Assembly (NCBI GenBank): GCA_943735955.1
Contig: OX030960.1
Span: forward strand, 1,618,134-1,682,133
Length of the DNA stretch: 64,000 nucleotides
From: Piscicola geometra
Lineage: Eukaryota; Annelida; Clitellata; Hirudinida; Piscicolidae
Direction of reading: 5' to 3'
In this document: one piece after another, positions 45,101-56,603 of the stretch
How positions within the stretch are numbered: position 1 is the first letter of the stretch
Layout of the letters: each line of letters begins with the position of its first letter
Position numbers and translations under genes: made by a program
Notes under the pieces: generated by a model
Database searches by the model: none
What the model saw: only the letters and a program-made list of their open reading frames with translations
Told to the model about the DNA's origin: nothing

Positions 45101-46788
45101 TACACACACATAAATACACACACATAAATACACACACACACACACACACGCACACACACACGCAAACACGCACACACACACGCACGCAAACACACACACA
45201 CACGCACAAATAGAACCTTCAGGAAGAGGCCACTGGAGTAGTTGAGGAGGTCGAGGTAGTACTTGCGGTTTTCGCTGAAGAGACGCGAGGTTTTGATGGG
45301 CATGTTGTTGTTGGGACTCAACTTCTTGCTGTCTACGAGGGAAGACAAAAATACAACAAAGTATCTACGCCGCTTACATCATTACCCACATCATCTTTCT
45401 CCCTCCCAAGGGAACGGGAATGAAATTTAAATTCGGGACGGAAAAAGTCGGGAACTGGGAATAGGTATTCGAGACGGGAACGGGAAAAAAGGAGCGGGAG
45501 AAAAAAGAAACGGGAGAAAAGAGGAACGGGAATTAACCTTCAAATCGGGAATGGGAAAAAGGGAATAAATGTTACTGGAATTGAAAAATCAATAAAATTA
45601 CAGAACAATGGTTCTAAAAGCTTTTCCCGAGCTTTTTGGCGAGCGGGTTGGCTTAGATGGCAAAGTCATTGGACCTGCAACTTAGAGGTCGGCAGTTCAA
45701 ATCCCTGTTCAGCCAACCGTGAGTTATCATATTCCTAGTGTATATGATGCGGTGTTTCACGACTGTGAGTGGCGTTTTAGTTACGTACCTTGGCGCATTA
45801 TAAATAGGCTTTATTTATTTATTTTCCCTTGATATTTGAAAGAATAAACGTTCTGGAAATTCAGATTTGGGAGTCACCATACCTTATGTTAAGAACAATA
45901 ATTAAGAAAGGGAGCTTCAAGACTGAGTTCTGACAACAAATGCTTTTAATGTAACTCACTCATTCAGAAATATTCTTGAGGAAATTAATAAAGTCTGCAT
46001 AGTAATTTTTAAAATGTATTTTTTACATATTGATACAAGATAAATATCCACAGATTTATATATTCAAATATTATTTTATGATTCCAGGAATATGGTATTC
46101 AATTAGACTTTTGTACTTTCACAACTAACAATGCATCAAATGAAGAAAAAGGCGTTTAACAATTCTGATGAAATGATTTGGCTGGACTGTTCTGTTCATG
46201 ACTTAAATCTTGCATTATCCAAAAAGTTTTTTTAAGTTGGCAGCAGATAACCCAATATCTTTATAAATTGAGAATGTTGTAAAATACGTAAAAAACTGAG
46301 TAATTAATTCTCTACATTTTTCAAACAATTTTATATATATTTAATTGATATTTACATTTTAACGTAATTTTTCATAACATTTCTTTTTTTATAGCAAGCA
46401 AAAAAACTTTTAAACATTAAAAAAATCATCTACAAGATTTAATTCGGTTTATTTTATGTTGAAATCAGTATATTATGCAATGGATTCTTTAAAAATTATT
46501 CTTAGGTAAACTTCTAGGTATGAAAATCTCTATTTCATTGATACTCTGTACTAGAGATCAGACATGGACGATTTTTCATTCCCGGTCCCGTCCCGTTCCG
46601 TTCCCGATGGGCCATCAGAATTTTGATTCCCGTCCCGTCCCGTTCCCGCAACTCGATTCCCGGTCCCGACCCGTACCCGAAACTTTTTGACCCGGTCTCG
46701 ACCCATTTCAACAACAAAAATTTTGTTTATTTATTTATTTTTGCTGCCGTTTTCACCGGTCCCAAACTTGCTAGTCCTAACATTTCTT
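42170..46788. repeat. Tandem duplication, copy 2 (4619 bp)
   Basis: Direct repeat of 37551-42169. This copy is continuous on its right with the rest of the hAT element (46552-47724) and with the 5' exons of the PUR gene. Confidence 0.95.
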
Positions 46789-49700
46789 AAAGTTCATTAT
46801 TTGAAAGTCAGAAAATATTTCTTTTAACAAAATAAAACACGATTTTAATTTCAAATATTTATTGAAATGAAAGTAATGAAGTTAGTCGTTGTTTTTGAGT
46901 AATTGAATAAAGTCTTTATTGCTATTAACAAGGGTTAAACCGTCAAAAGTTTAAGCTTTCAAATAAGATGATCTTGGGTCTGAAGTTAAACGACCACATG
47001 TTGACAAATTCCGTTCACAGGGAATAGTACTTGCAGGTATAGTAAACAAAATTTTGGCTACTTCTTGTAGTATTGGAACTTTTTTTACTCCAATAGATTT
47101 AACATCTTTATAATCTTCACTTTTAGTGGGACCTAATTGTGAATATTTTTAAAATTCATCCTCTTCTGAATTATTATTAATTCCTCATTAATGTTAGAAA
47201 TATGTTTTTTGACAACATTCTCCACACCTGCACAAATAAAATCATTCGTATAATTTGATAGTAAAAAATTGTATTATAATTTTTACGTTATAAAAACTAA
47301 CATATAGTGTATAAATAACCATCATTTTGTTTTTTTCACAACGTCACTGGAGCTTGTTTTCATCATCACCCATTTATTCTAATTTCCCTAATATTTGGAC
47401 TCGCCATCCAAATGTAATGTTGGAGATTTTGACATTGACAACGCAATGGTGGCTTCGTTATACATTTCCATTGCATTTAATACTTATTTTAAGTACGGAG
47501 TATTGATGAAATAGAGATTTCCATTCTTAGGATTTTGCTGAAGTATAATTTTTGAAGGTTCCACTCCCAATAACTTTGATTCCCGTTTTTCCCGTTCTCG
47601 ATTTTAATATTGATTCCCGTTCCCGTCCAGAAAACCTATTCCCGGTTCCCGACTTTTCCCGTCCCGAAATTAATTTTCATTCCCGTTCCCGCGGAAGTCC
47701 CGCTCCTACCCGGTCTGACCTCTACTCTGTACTTAAAAAAGTAGTAATTCCAATAGAGATGTATAACGAAGCCACCATTGCATTGTCAATATCAAAATCT
47801 GCAACATTACATTTGAAGTTGTTATGGCGAGTCCAAATATTAGGGAGATTAGAAGAAATGGGTGATGATGAAAACTTATCAAATGAAATATTTTCTGACG
47901 TTCAATTAAGAAATGTTAAGAAATGTAAGGACTAGCAAGTTCAAGATCGGTGAAAACGGCAGCGAGAAATAATTTGGTAGTCATAAATTTTAATTTCGGG
48001 AATGGGTCGGCACCAGGTCAAAAAGTTTCGGGAACGGGAATCAAATTGCGGGAACGGGATGGGACGGGAAGAAAATTCTGATGACCATCGGGAACGAGAC
48101 GGGACGAAGAAAAAAATTTCAGAACCGGGAATGAATAATGGCTCCGGTCTGACATTTAATCCCAACACACCACCCCTCTATTCCTCTATTCTATCTCACT
48201 CAACAGTTACTTACTCCATCCTTCCTTTCCCCACCATACCATCACTCATCTCCCTCCAAACCCACCCAGCTTAGATGCGTATTCAGCAAATTCTTGCAGC
48301 TGTTCAATCACATCCATTGCCGTCTCAAAACGCATGACCAACTTGAACTTCTGACCTGTCATAGACACCTGTTGAGAGTTTGGATGTTTCCTTTTAGAAG
48401 CAGGCTTTAGAACCGCCTTTTTTCCGACTCGTTTCGGCTCGCTATAGAACGGGTGGCATACGAGACAAACTTGCGTAAACTTTTTACGGAAGATTGCCTC
48501 AAAAAAATAGTGCACAATTGATAAGCAGTGCCTTCTAACTATTTAACTATTAAAAAAAAGTAATTTCTGTCTAGATAAAGATGTTATAAAATAGCAGTTA
48601 TAGGATTGAAATTGTTTTTATACATTCTAAAATTTGTTCTAATTAATTAAAACATTAATATTTATTTTTAAAAGTAGGATTATAGTTATTCTTCAAATTA
48701 TGTGCATCATCTCTGTCCTGCAAAAATACAAATAATTCTTAAAATATTATTTGAATTTCTAACTATAATGTGTTAAAAAAAGTTTAATTAATAAAGGCAA
48801 GAAAGAAAAAAATATTATTTTATGTATCTACTTGTGGAACCCAATTAAACTAAAAAAAATCTTGAAGTCCATTTTTTGATTAAAAGTTTTACAGAGCCAC
48901 CAGTTTTTCCGGCCCTGGATCTGGCTCCGACTCTAGCAAAAAGTAAAGGCTCCTCGGCTCCGGCTCGGTGCTACAAGTCTGATTAAAAAGAACATTCTTC
49001 TAGAACTTCAAATCAAGCATACCGTAAAACACCAAGCATAAGAAGCACTTTTTAACCTACAAAATTTACTTCAAAAAGCATGGAGATTACGATATAGAAA
49101 GCTTGAGTAAAATTACCACTCTAATGAATAGCTGCTTTAAACTATAATTTTAAATCAATCAATTTTTAAACAAATTAATAAAGGCTGAATATATATGGGT
49201 AAATCCAGATTCGATTACATACTTACAATTTGCTGTGTCCTACTTGTTTTTCAAAAGAATGGAAATCGTATAAAGACTGGATGCATTGTTTATAAAAAGG
49301 GATATAAAATTTTTATAATAAATAGTAGTATATTATACTTTCTAGCTATTCAAAAGTTAAAAATAACCTAAAAACGCATGTCTTAAATTTGCTAACAGAT
49401 CATTAATATTAAATATTTAAGTTTATGTATTAGTTCTATCCGGTTTGATTTATTCAGTCGTAGGCTTATTTAAAAACGTGGATTTGCTTTTCTCAACTTT
49501 AAAAAACATTATTTTATATCAGCTTTCGGATATTTTGTTATTTTTCTAAATTTCTCACTTCTGATTCTAGTTTTTCCCGCTTTTCATTGTGATTTATCAA
49601 GAAACAAATGGGTACTAAACTTCTAATTTTTTTGTATTAATAAAGTTCATAAGAAGGTAAATTTATAATATCGGACTCTTGTGTTTCTTTTTTATAGAAC

Positions 49701-52300
49701 AATATCAACATATCCTATCATGCATACATTAGCACGAAATGTCCCGATTCTCACACTAGTGTTAAGTGTCACGACTTTACAGTATATTTTAAAGTTGTTT
49801 CATATTATTCATTGTATAAGGCAACGTTTGAAAAGTATTTTGATATAAGCGTCGTCTAATAACATTTTAATGAAGTTTTTAAAATAATGAAATAGCATTA
49901 GTTGTCCCGATTCTCATAATGCAAATTGAGACATGAACAAATTATTATGAACTTCTTGATAATATAGTTTTTTCTAATATTTTTTTTTAGATGGCACCAA
50001 TTGACCAAAAAAAAGGAAACAAGAGGCTGCTCAACGTTATTGGGAAAAAATGAAAACAGAACACAGAGAAAAATACAATGAACATAAAAAAACTGCAGCC
50101 AAAAAGTACAGAGAATCTAAGAAGACTTCGTGCGCCCATTATCAACAGAGAGCTTGCCTGCAGCTGTGAAAAAGACTGCATCTGCTTCAATGCTAAGCAG
50201 TGGCATTTGATTCCCACTTTAAAACCTGATTCGGCAGTGATGACAGCTGCTTCCTTAGACAGGCCTCATGTGTCTGTGAAGATGGAGCCGAAATTACCGT
50301 CTCCTACATGCAGCGCGTCTAAAAACTCTCGTAATCGAAGAAAGCAGACTTTGACAAAATCTGATACTTTCATCTATAATCCATTTTAAATAAAAATTTT
50401 ACTCGTCATTTTTGTTTCTAGAAACGATTGTGCAATATTAAAAATTAAGACAACTACACAAAATTTTATACCGTTCTTTAGATGAAATTTAATTGCTGAT
50501 CTCCCAATACCTATAGAATAATAGTACTACTTAGTGTCAGTGTCCCGCTTACCATAATCTGAAAAATGATTCAATTATTTAAAAAAGATTAATTAAAGTC
50601 TTGTGCTTAAAAATATTTTTTTAATGTATAATACATACATGGGCATATTTAAGATTTACTTTTTTTTATTCCACATTTAATTATGAAAAGACACAAAGTC
50701 TGTAGTCGAATATGGATTAACCCATATATAGTATATATATATATATAGGCCAAGATATTTTTACAAACGCATTGCAAAAATGCTAGTATGGAACCGAAAT
50801 TTGGGTTCTAATGAGCACAAAGAATAATGATTTTGTGGCTAAATATGAAATGTAATTTTTTTTATTTATAAAAAGTGTATTAAAAAATGTTTAATTTGTA
50901 TCAAAAAACCACCTATTTCAATGTATGTTTGAAAGTTAAATGCACTTTTCAATACATTATTTTTATGAAATTCAATTAGATTGAATCTGTAACTTATAAA
51001 AATAGAATGTTAAGTGAAATTATAATTTTTGTGTCTATTATTTAGTAATATTTGATCAAATCTTCAACAGTTAGTTCGGTTTGCGATACTTTTTATTAAA
51101 AATATACGCAAATAAATATAATCAAAGATCGTGAATTTAGTTTTGCTAACATACCTTGAGCGATAAACAGCGAGAGCCAGTATATATTACTATATATATG
51201 TGGTCTGAACTATCACTTCAAAAAATCTATTTATCTAAAAAAAAGTATTTTCTCTGAAGTATTAGTTATAGTTATGAAGGCTCCCTTTCGAAGAAAAATA
51301 AAAATTCAAAGAACACAGTCACAATTTCATAGTAATTTGCGAGACATATAATCTGGACGCATTTTTTAAATCATCCGTATATCCGATGTGTTTTTAACGT
51401 TGTTTAATTCATCTGGGTGTGTCGCGAAGGACGTTGTTCAATTCTTCTTTACATATTTCGATGTACATCCTATCAACCCTACTTAAAGACGGTTTAATAG
51501 GATTAATTCATGTATAAATAGAACTATATCAAATCAAAGCTATTTAGGTTAGCTATAAATAAAATAAAAGTAAATATGAATTTTATTGTTTTAATGAACT
51601 AAAATATTTTATGGAATTATTTTATTCATTCATTAAAGTATTAATTTAATTAAATATTAAAATATTTTTCATCTATATAAACTTCAATACCGTCATATCT
51701 CAGCAAACTCATAACTAAAAAAACATCAAACAAACAACTGCGTACATCTTCATCTCTTCTCCTCAACCAAAAATCCACTACAAACAACATCTCAAAAAGA
51801 GCATTCCGTCACGCAGCTCCAACAACTTGGAATTCCACATGCACTTCGCAACATTAACCAATTTTCGACTTTCAAAGCCAAACTGAAAACTCATTATTTT
51901 AACTTAGCTTATCACTCATAATTACTCCATGCTACTCTTTGCTTTCCTTTTTATAACATTACTATTATAATTATTTTTATTTCTTTATTGCATTACGACG
52001 TAGTGAGAGCGCTTCAGTTGCGTGCCCGGGCGCTATACAAAAACGAAAATTATTATTATTATTATTATCGTAATCAACAATTAACTAAAATGCCTAATAG
52101 TTTCGATATAGATGCATGATATTTGAAGCGGATCAGCACTATGCTACAGCCATTGAATGCAGCACACCAACTTCAGTGATCTTCACCAGCTTGCCATGCA
52201 GTGACTTTATCAAGTCGAGGTAGAACTTTTTACTCTCCAAGAAAACCACCTTTGTAGCTATTTCTTTTTTTTCGCCTGGAAGATTTGTTGAATTTTTCAT
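42223..52300 (-). CDS. PURA: PUR-alpha/beta-type single-stranded nucleic-acid-binding protein
   Basis: Pur proteins bind purine-rich single-stranded DNA and RNA through three PUR repeats and act in transcription and mRNA transport. Exons in minus-strand order: 52172-52300, 48266-48368, 45217-45332, 44886-45003, 42428-42648, 42223-42321; phases 0, 1, 0, 1, 0 match and give 261 aa (family 270-320). Repeat I: KVVFLESKKFYLDLIKSLHG KLVKITE plus GQKFKLVMRFETAMDVIEQL. Repeat II: SRLFSENRKYYLDLLNYSSG plus SQVLIPAHCLSSFIDCMQEV. Repeat III: ELEWAGSKLVLDKLSIPGFL plus SSISMPVELCKRLAEEMLAW. The first exon may instead be internal, with acceptor CTTCCAG at 52275; then the true start lies upstream. A loose acidic/Ser linker (NNDDDARDLEG) joins repeats II and III. 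Introns hold hAT elements, a LINE and SINEs. Orthology to PURA rather than PURB is not resolved. Confidence 0.8.
43519..44519 (+). pseudogene. Decayed LINE reverse transcriptase (copy 2)
   Basis: Exact counterpart of 38900-39900 in the second tandem copy. Confidence 0.72.
46552..47724 (-). mobile_element. Deleted hAT element with 8-bp target duplication, in a PUR intron
   Basis: Ends TAGAGATCAGAC and GTCTGACCTCTA are inverted repeats, flanked on both sides by CTCTGTAC (46544-46551 and 47725-47732), an 8-bp target duplication as hAT transposases make. Both ends carry CCCGTTCCCG-type subterminal repeats. Inside, the minus strand reads ILFTIPASTIPCERNLSTCG then RLTSDPRSSYLKA-stop-TFDGLTLVN, the hAT C-terminal dimerisation motif. 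At 1173 bp, with the catalytic core missing, it is an internally deleted, non-autonomous copy. Confidence 0.9.
47740..48160. mobile_element. Second, oppositely oriented hAT remnant next to 46552-47724
   Basis: GTAATTCCAATAGAGATGTA and ATGTATAACGAAGCCACCAT are the reverse complement of internal sequence of the previous element (about 47415-47520). The right part has GGGAACGGG repeats and ends CGGTCTGACATTTA, a degenerate terminus. Confidence 0.65.
48540..49960. other. PUR intron 1 sequence, dispersed repeat only
   Basis: 48560-48780 resembles 39985-40150 and 44604-44770 (AAGATGTTATA...CTAATTAATT...TTATTTTTCAAATTAT-like). 48890-48990 is rich in GGCTCCGGCTCGG, as near 38285 (CGCCTCCGGCTCTC). 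This suggests an AGAGCCGGAGCC-ended element. From 49000 on I see nothing recognisable. Confidence 0.4.
49990..50390 (+). pseudogene. Unidentified coding remnant in PUR intron 1
   Basis: One frame reads KRKQEAAQRYWEKMKTEHRE then KYNEHKKTAAKKYRESKK, a Lys/Glu-rich helix of a kind common in uncharacterised invertebrate repeat proteins. A neighbouring frame stays open to 50389 (LACSCEKDCICFNAKQWHL...), with Cys spaced C-x-C-x3-C-x-C. The frame change implies decay or an error. Flanking TGTCCCGATTCTCA(C/T)A motifs at 49740 and 49898 hint at a mobile element. Function unknown. Confidence 0.35.
50400..51710. other. No gene recognised
   Basis: Very AT-rich, without coding signal on either strand that I can support. 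It would be intronic to PUR. Confidence 0.4.
51715..52075 (+). pseudogene. LINE 3' end with (ATT)n tail
   Basis: Plus-strand frames give LNQKSTTNNISKRAFRHAAP, then TTWNSTC, and FSTFKAKLKTHYFNLAYHS-stop, the AP(T/L)xWNSLP...F(K)xxLKTxLF block that ends CR1/L2-like proteins. It is followed by GCGTGCCCGGGCGCTATACA and (ATT)n, a typical LINE tail. Confidence 0.72.
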
Positions 52301-52418
52301 GAAAAATAGATTAATAATATTTAATAATTAATAAACTAAAATTATAAGCAGATGAAACTCATTTAAGTCATATATTAAAGTGAAAAACTAAAAAAATCTG
52401 TAAATATTAACTACAACA

Positions 52419-52423
<5 letters not shown>

Positions 52424-52499
<76 letters not shown>
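52424..52499. repeat. (CTA)n microsatellite
   Basis: About 25 perfect CTA units. Unlike 16600 and 19163, it lacks the shared 3' flank. Confidence 0.9.
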
Positions 52500-53114
52500 G
52501 AAAATTAGCAGATTATTTATGACGGTTTGTCACTTTTGAACTAACATAACATTAAGCTGAAGATTTATTAGATGAGGAAAAGTTTTTTTAAACTATTTTA
52601 TTACTTTATTATTGTTTTAAAAGTGTGAGATGCTTCAAGATATATAGTTCTTTTTGACACACAATGGTTCGAATGAGGCTGAAATAATGTGGGATTTTAT
52701 CAGTGATTATGACTTTTTCTGTACATAAACTTTTACCACATGTTTCAAACAATTGTTAAAACTAACTAATTTAAATGCCATTATTGGAAGTGTCTGATGC
52801 CACAAACAAGTAAACTATAAATAGAACTGCAATAAGTAGGTTAGATAATTAAAATTATAATTTTTTAAAAATATTTTAATTCAATAGATTTTTTAATCTT
52901 TTGATAAATAAATTTTATTTATTTATTTCAATAAAAAACTATTTAGATGCAGAGGTTAGGGGTAAGGGTTAGAGGTCAGGGTCGAATCATAATTATAATG
53001 GTAATTATATATTATAAATTTGTTATAGTTTGTATAAATTATAAGCACCGAAAAATGTACAAATTAAAACTAAAATAATTTCTTTCATAATTATTCAGAA
53101 AGATTCTGACTTAC

Positions 53115-53500
53115 TCAAGGTAGGGGAAGGTTGCTCAAGATGAACCGGTTCCTACGATGGAACTAGCTTATTTACAGCTATGCGATGTATAAAAAAACTC
53201 TTTAATTCTCAATTCATGGATCCGTCTTCTAAACACATTTTTATGTTGGTTTAGTTTCTGAAAGGTGCCTCGTTCAATTATAATAATTGAAAAACTGATT
53301 TTCAGAAGAATAGTTAAAAAGTTGGGAGATCACGTTTTGCTGTTTTTTCCTCACATCCGAAGAAGTATAATCATTATTATTAATTAGATAATGCACTACA
53401 GTTTCATTATGTGCAAGTAGTATAATTAATAATTGAGTGATTAGCCTGTTGTAACCATGGATGTGTAGCATAGTCATAGTTGCCTAAGATGAAAAGTAGG
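53115..53500. mobile_element. Dispersed TIR repeat (also pieces at 16220-16600 and 61400-61460)
   Basis: The left end TAGGGGAAGGTTGCTCAAGA and the right end, reverse-complement CTTCCTACTTTTCATCTTAG, share the GTTGC...CATCTTG/AGG theme. AGCCTGTTGTAACCATGGAT at about 53443 recurs inverted at 16247 and 61433. GAAGACGGATCCATGAATTG near 16493 is mirrored near 53215. A small non-autonomous family. Confidence 0.55.
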
Positions 53501-53679
53501 AAGAGATTGTAGACATTGATAAATCTGTCTCTGGCATTGGTCCATCTCGGTAGATGATAAATCTATATAGACTATATTTTTTACATTTATTTTTTTAATA
53601 ATCTTTATTCATCACGACTTGACAGACGCAAGCCATGTTAAAAAAATTTTTTTTAAATAGAAAGTGAACAAAAACCAAA

Positions 53680-54590
53680 ATAATGGGGAAAATTGCATTT
53701 CATCAAAAAACATCTCATTTCTTGAAGATTTGCAACAGAACTTCTAGGGAGTGAAAAATACTTGACATTTTCAATAATGTTGCTTGCAATTTGTCACTTT
53801 ACACAAAAAATATGCACTTCAGAAGATGATCCAGCTTATGTCATTCGTTTCACACGCAACATTTCTTCCCAAATTGGAACAGAGAATAAATAATCAGAAT
53901 ATCCAATGGTCAAGAATTGCCACATCATTAGACCCCCAATTTAAAATGTTAAAATTTTTTCAAAAAATGAAAAAGTTAAAGAAACTATAAGAAGAAAATA
54001 AAACCTCAAAAACTATACAGCCTTCATCAAAAAAAAAGACTACACACATATGTATCATCAGATTCCTCAATGATGTCAATCATTAAAAGTTATAGAAAAG
54101 AATCTGAAGTAGGCTTTGAGAGTTGTCCTCATGTTTGGTGGCAACAACACGAAGGGGCATATCCGGCTCTTGCGAAACCGGCAAGAAAGTACTTGTCATC
54201 TCCTGCAAGTACAGTTCCATGTGAACGTTTATTCAGCTTGTCAGGGCACATAGTTAGCAAGAAAAGAGTCTCTTTAGATCCAACTAATGTTGAAAAACTG
54301 GTTTGCTTGAGTAATTGGCTCAAAAAGGATGTGTGAAAATTATATTTTTTATCATTTATGGATTCTTTTTTTTCTCTTTAAAATGTTGATTACTTTTTAT
54401 AGAAAAATTCTAATAAAATTAATTTTACATTTTTAAGGAAAATTATTTCAAACTATTTCATACTAATGTCAAATATACTAAAAAAACATTTCGTTAAAAT
54501 ACGATTAACGCATGATTAAAATTCTTAATCGAACGATTAACGGAGATTAAAATTTTTAATAGTGGAACAGCTCTACTTTTTTATTAAGTG
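53680..54590 (+). pseudogene. Decayed hAT transposase, 3' half
   Basis: One frame gives IQWSRIATSLDPQFKMLKFF. A later one gives GFESCPHVWWQQHEGAYPAL, ARKYLSSPASTVPCERLFSL and [20 protein letters not shown], the hAT C-terminal (dimerisation) domain with its P-A-S-T-x-P-C-E-R-x-F signature. The N-terminal half is missing. It ends near GGAACAGCTCTACTT (about 54575). Confidence 0.82.
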
Positions 54591-54727
54591 AAAAAACTGT
54601 TACTATTCATTAGGTTTTTTCTATTTATGACAAGTGTGTTTTTTTATAACTAACATTTATAACTAAATGTCAAATTTGAATAGATGTAAACTTTCGTCTC
54701 ATTAGTCTCAATAGACTGTATACTAGG

Positions 54728-54867
54728 GCTCTAGGATAAAAGGTCTTCCGGATAACAAATTTTCAGGATAAAAAGTCATCATCATCATCTCCACCACCAT
54801 CATCATCACCACCACTACTACCAGTTATCATCATCATCGTCATCATCATCATCATCATCGTCATCGT

Positions 54868-54899
<32 letters not shown>

Positions 54900-55124
54900 T
54901 ATTAATGACACGTCTACTTCAGATTACATCAACCCCACATTAGTTACAATTAAGATGCCGTTGATCCATCCATTTATTCATTCATCCATCCATCCATCTA
55001 TCCATGCATCTCTTACAAACTGTTCACACATGTGATGGGAAAGTTAAATGCATCTTTGGCAATGATCCAGAGGGTCGATTTATTAGAGGTACACACACAC
55101 ACAACACACACACACACACACACA

Positions 55125-55211
<87 letters not shown>

Positions 55212-55485
55212 GCACACACGCACACACACACATGATGATGACGATGATGATGATAACTGGTGGTGGTGGTGGTGATGATGATTGTGGTGGGGATGATGAC
55301 GATGATTTTTTATCCTGAAGACTTTTTATCCGGAAGACTTTTTTATCCGAAGACTTTTTATACGGAAGACTTTTTATCCGGAAGACTTTTTATCCGAAGA
55401 CTTTTTATTCGAAGACTTTTTATCCAAAGACTTTTTATCCAAAGACTTTTTATCCAGAAGACTTTTTATCCGTTTACCGTATACT
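54728..55485. mobile_element. Foldback element with GGATAAAAAGTCTTC units and a microsatellite core
   Basis: The left end CTAGGATAAAAGGTCTTCCG is mirrored on the right by at least eight GAAGACTTTTTATCC(G/A) units (55310-55470), ending TTACCGTATACTAGAG; the left flank is CTGTATACTAGGGCTCTAGG. Between the arms are (TCA)n at 54777-54895, (CA)n at 55091-55232 and (GAT/GGT)n at 55233-55310, the last roughly mirroring the first. Units also occur at 20158-20215. Confidence 0.7.
55091..55232. repeat. (CA)n microsatellite
   Basis: About 70 nearly perfect CA units inside the foldback element. Its long frames are artefacts. Confidence 0.92.
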
Positions 55486-55749
55486 AGAGTTTTGCAATGG
55501 TTGAAGTTAAAAGTGAAGTGCGAAATGAAGAAATTTCCCTGGGTAAAGCGAGTTTAACTTATGTTATTCCAAAGATATTCCATATTAATCTTATATTTCT
55601 TTTTTCTTATGTTAAAGTTGATATAGTTAGACAAAGAGTCACTCTAATGGCTGGGTAAATTTTAATTAACGTTATTGATTATACAATTGAGCTATGAGGT
55701 TACATGTAAAAATCATTCCATCTTGTGCAACTTCTCCCTATATTTTAAC

Positions 55750-56600
55750 TTGAGTGAAATCTTCACTGAATCTTTTATATTTGAACTTTGATAACTTCAG
55801 TGAAAACTGAATTATTTTCGCCTCTGTTTATGGCACAAAGCCCTTGGAACCTATAACATTGAATGGTAAACACAATTCTTTTATTTTTATCTATTATATT
55901 TTTCATGTCTCATGTTGAAAAATCCGATTTATAAAGATTGAAAAGCACTGTATATAGCCAAATCATACAATACCATGAATCTTATATTTAAAGTTTTTAA
56001 AGAGAAATTCTCACTGAATATAAAAAAATCAGATGCTCTATCTAACCTTTTTACTACAGTTCTATTTATAGGAAACTTTTTTCATTGTGTTAGCCTATTC
56101 CGCCATAATGACTAATCAACTAGTTGAATACTCATACAAATTGCACAGATCCTTTCTCACAATACTACATAACAGGTCTTAGTCTAAGTCTTAAAAATCT
56201 CTTTTTTTAACTAATCAATGTGAAAATAATTATGTAAAAAACCATACCAGAATTAAAGGGATTAATTCTTTCAATTGGTCTTCTGGTATTATAAACTCTA
56301 GAATATCTATCATTTCTCGGATAATGTCTATCCATTTTGAAATAATTTTTGAAATGCTACAGATAACTTTTATTATTTAGTATAAAAATAGATATCTTAA
56401 CCGTTAAGACTTAACGCATAACTAAGCAATTCTAGTGAGTACAAATGCTTCGCCAAGAAATATAAATCTTAATCGATATGGTCAATAAGAGATGTGCTGT
56501 AATTGTTCACTGTAAAAAATTAAATAGGGAAAAATACCTTTATCCATTAGAAAACTGTGAAAAAATGTTTTAAATACAAATTTATACTTCTATTTGGGAT
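55750..56600. other. No gene recognised
   Basis: AT-rich. 55485-55745 is the inverted copy of the repeat at 15224-15740; beyond it I see no coding or repeat structure I can name. Confidence 0.4.
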
Positions 56601-56603
56601 GCT

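Noticed and set aside
55004..55318. His-Thr and Cys-Val repeat proteins
   Set aside because: Frames of the (CA)n array; the same applies to 40214-40729 and 44833-45348 outside the true PUR exons.
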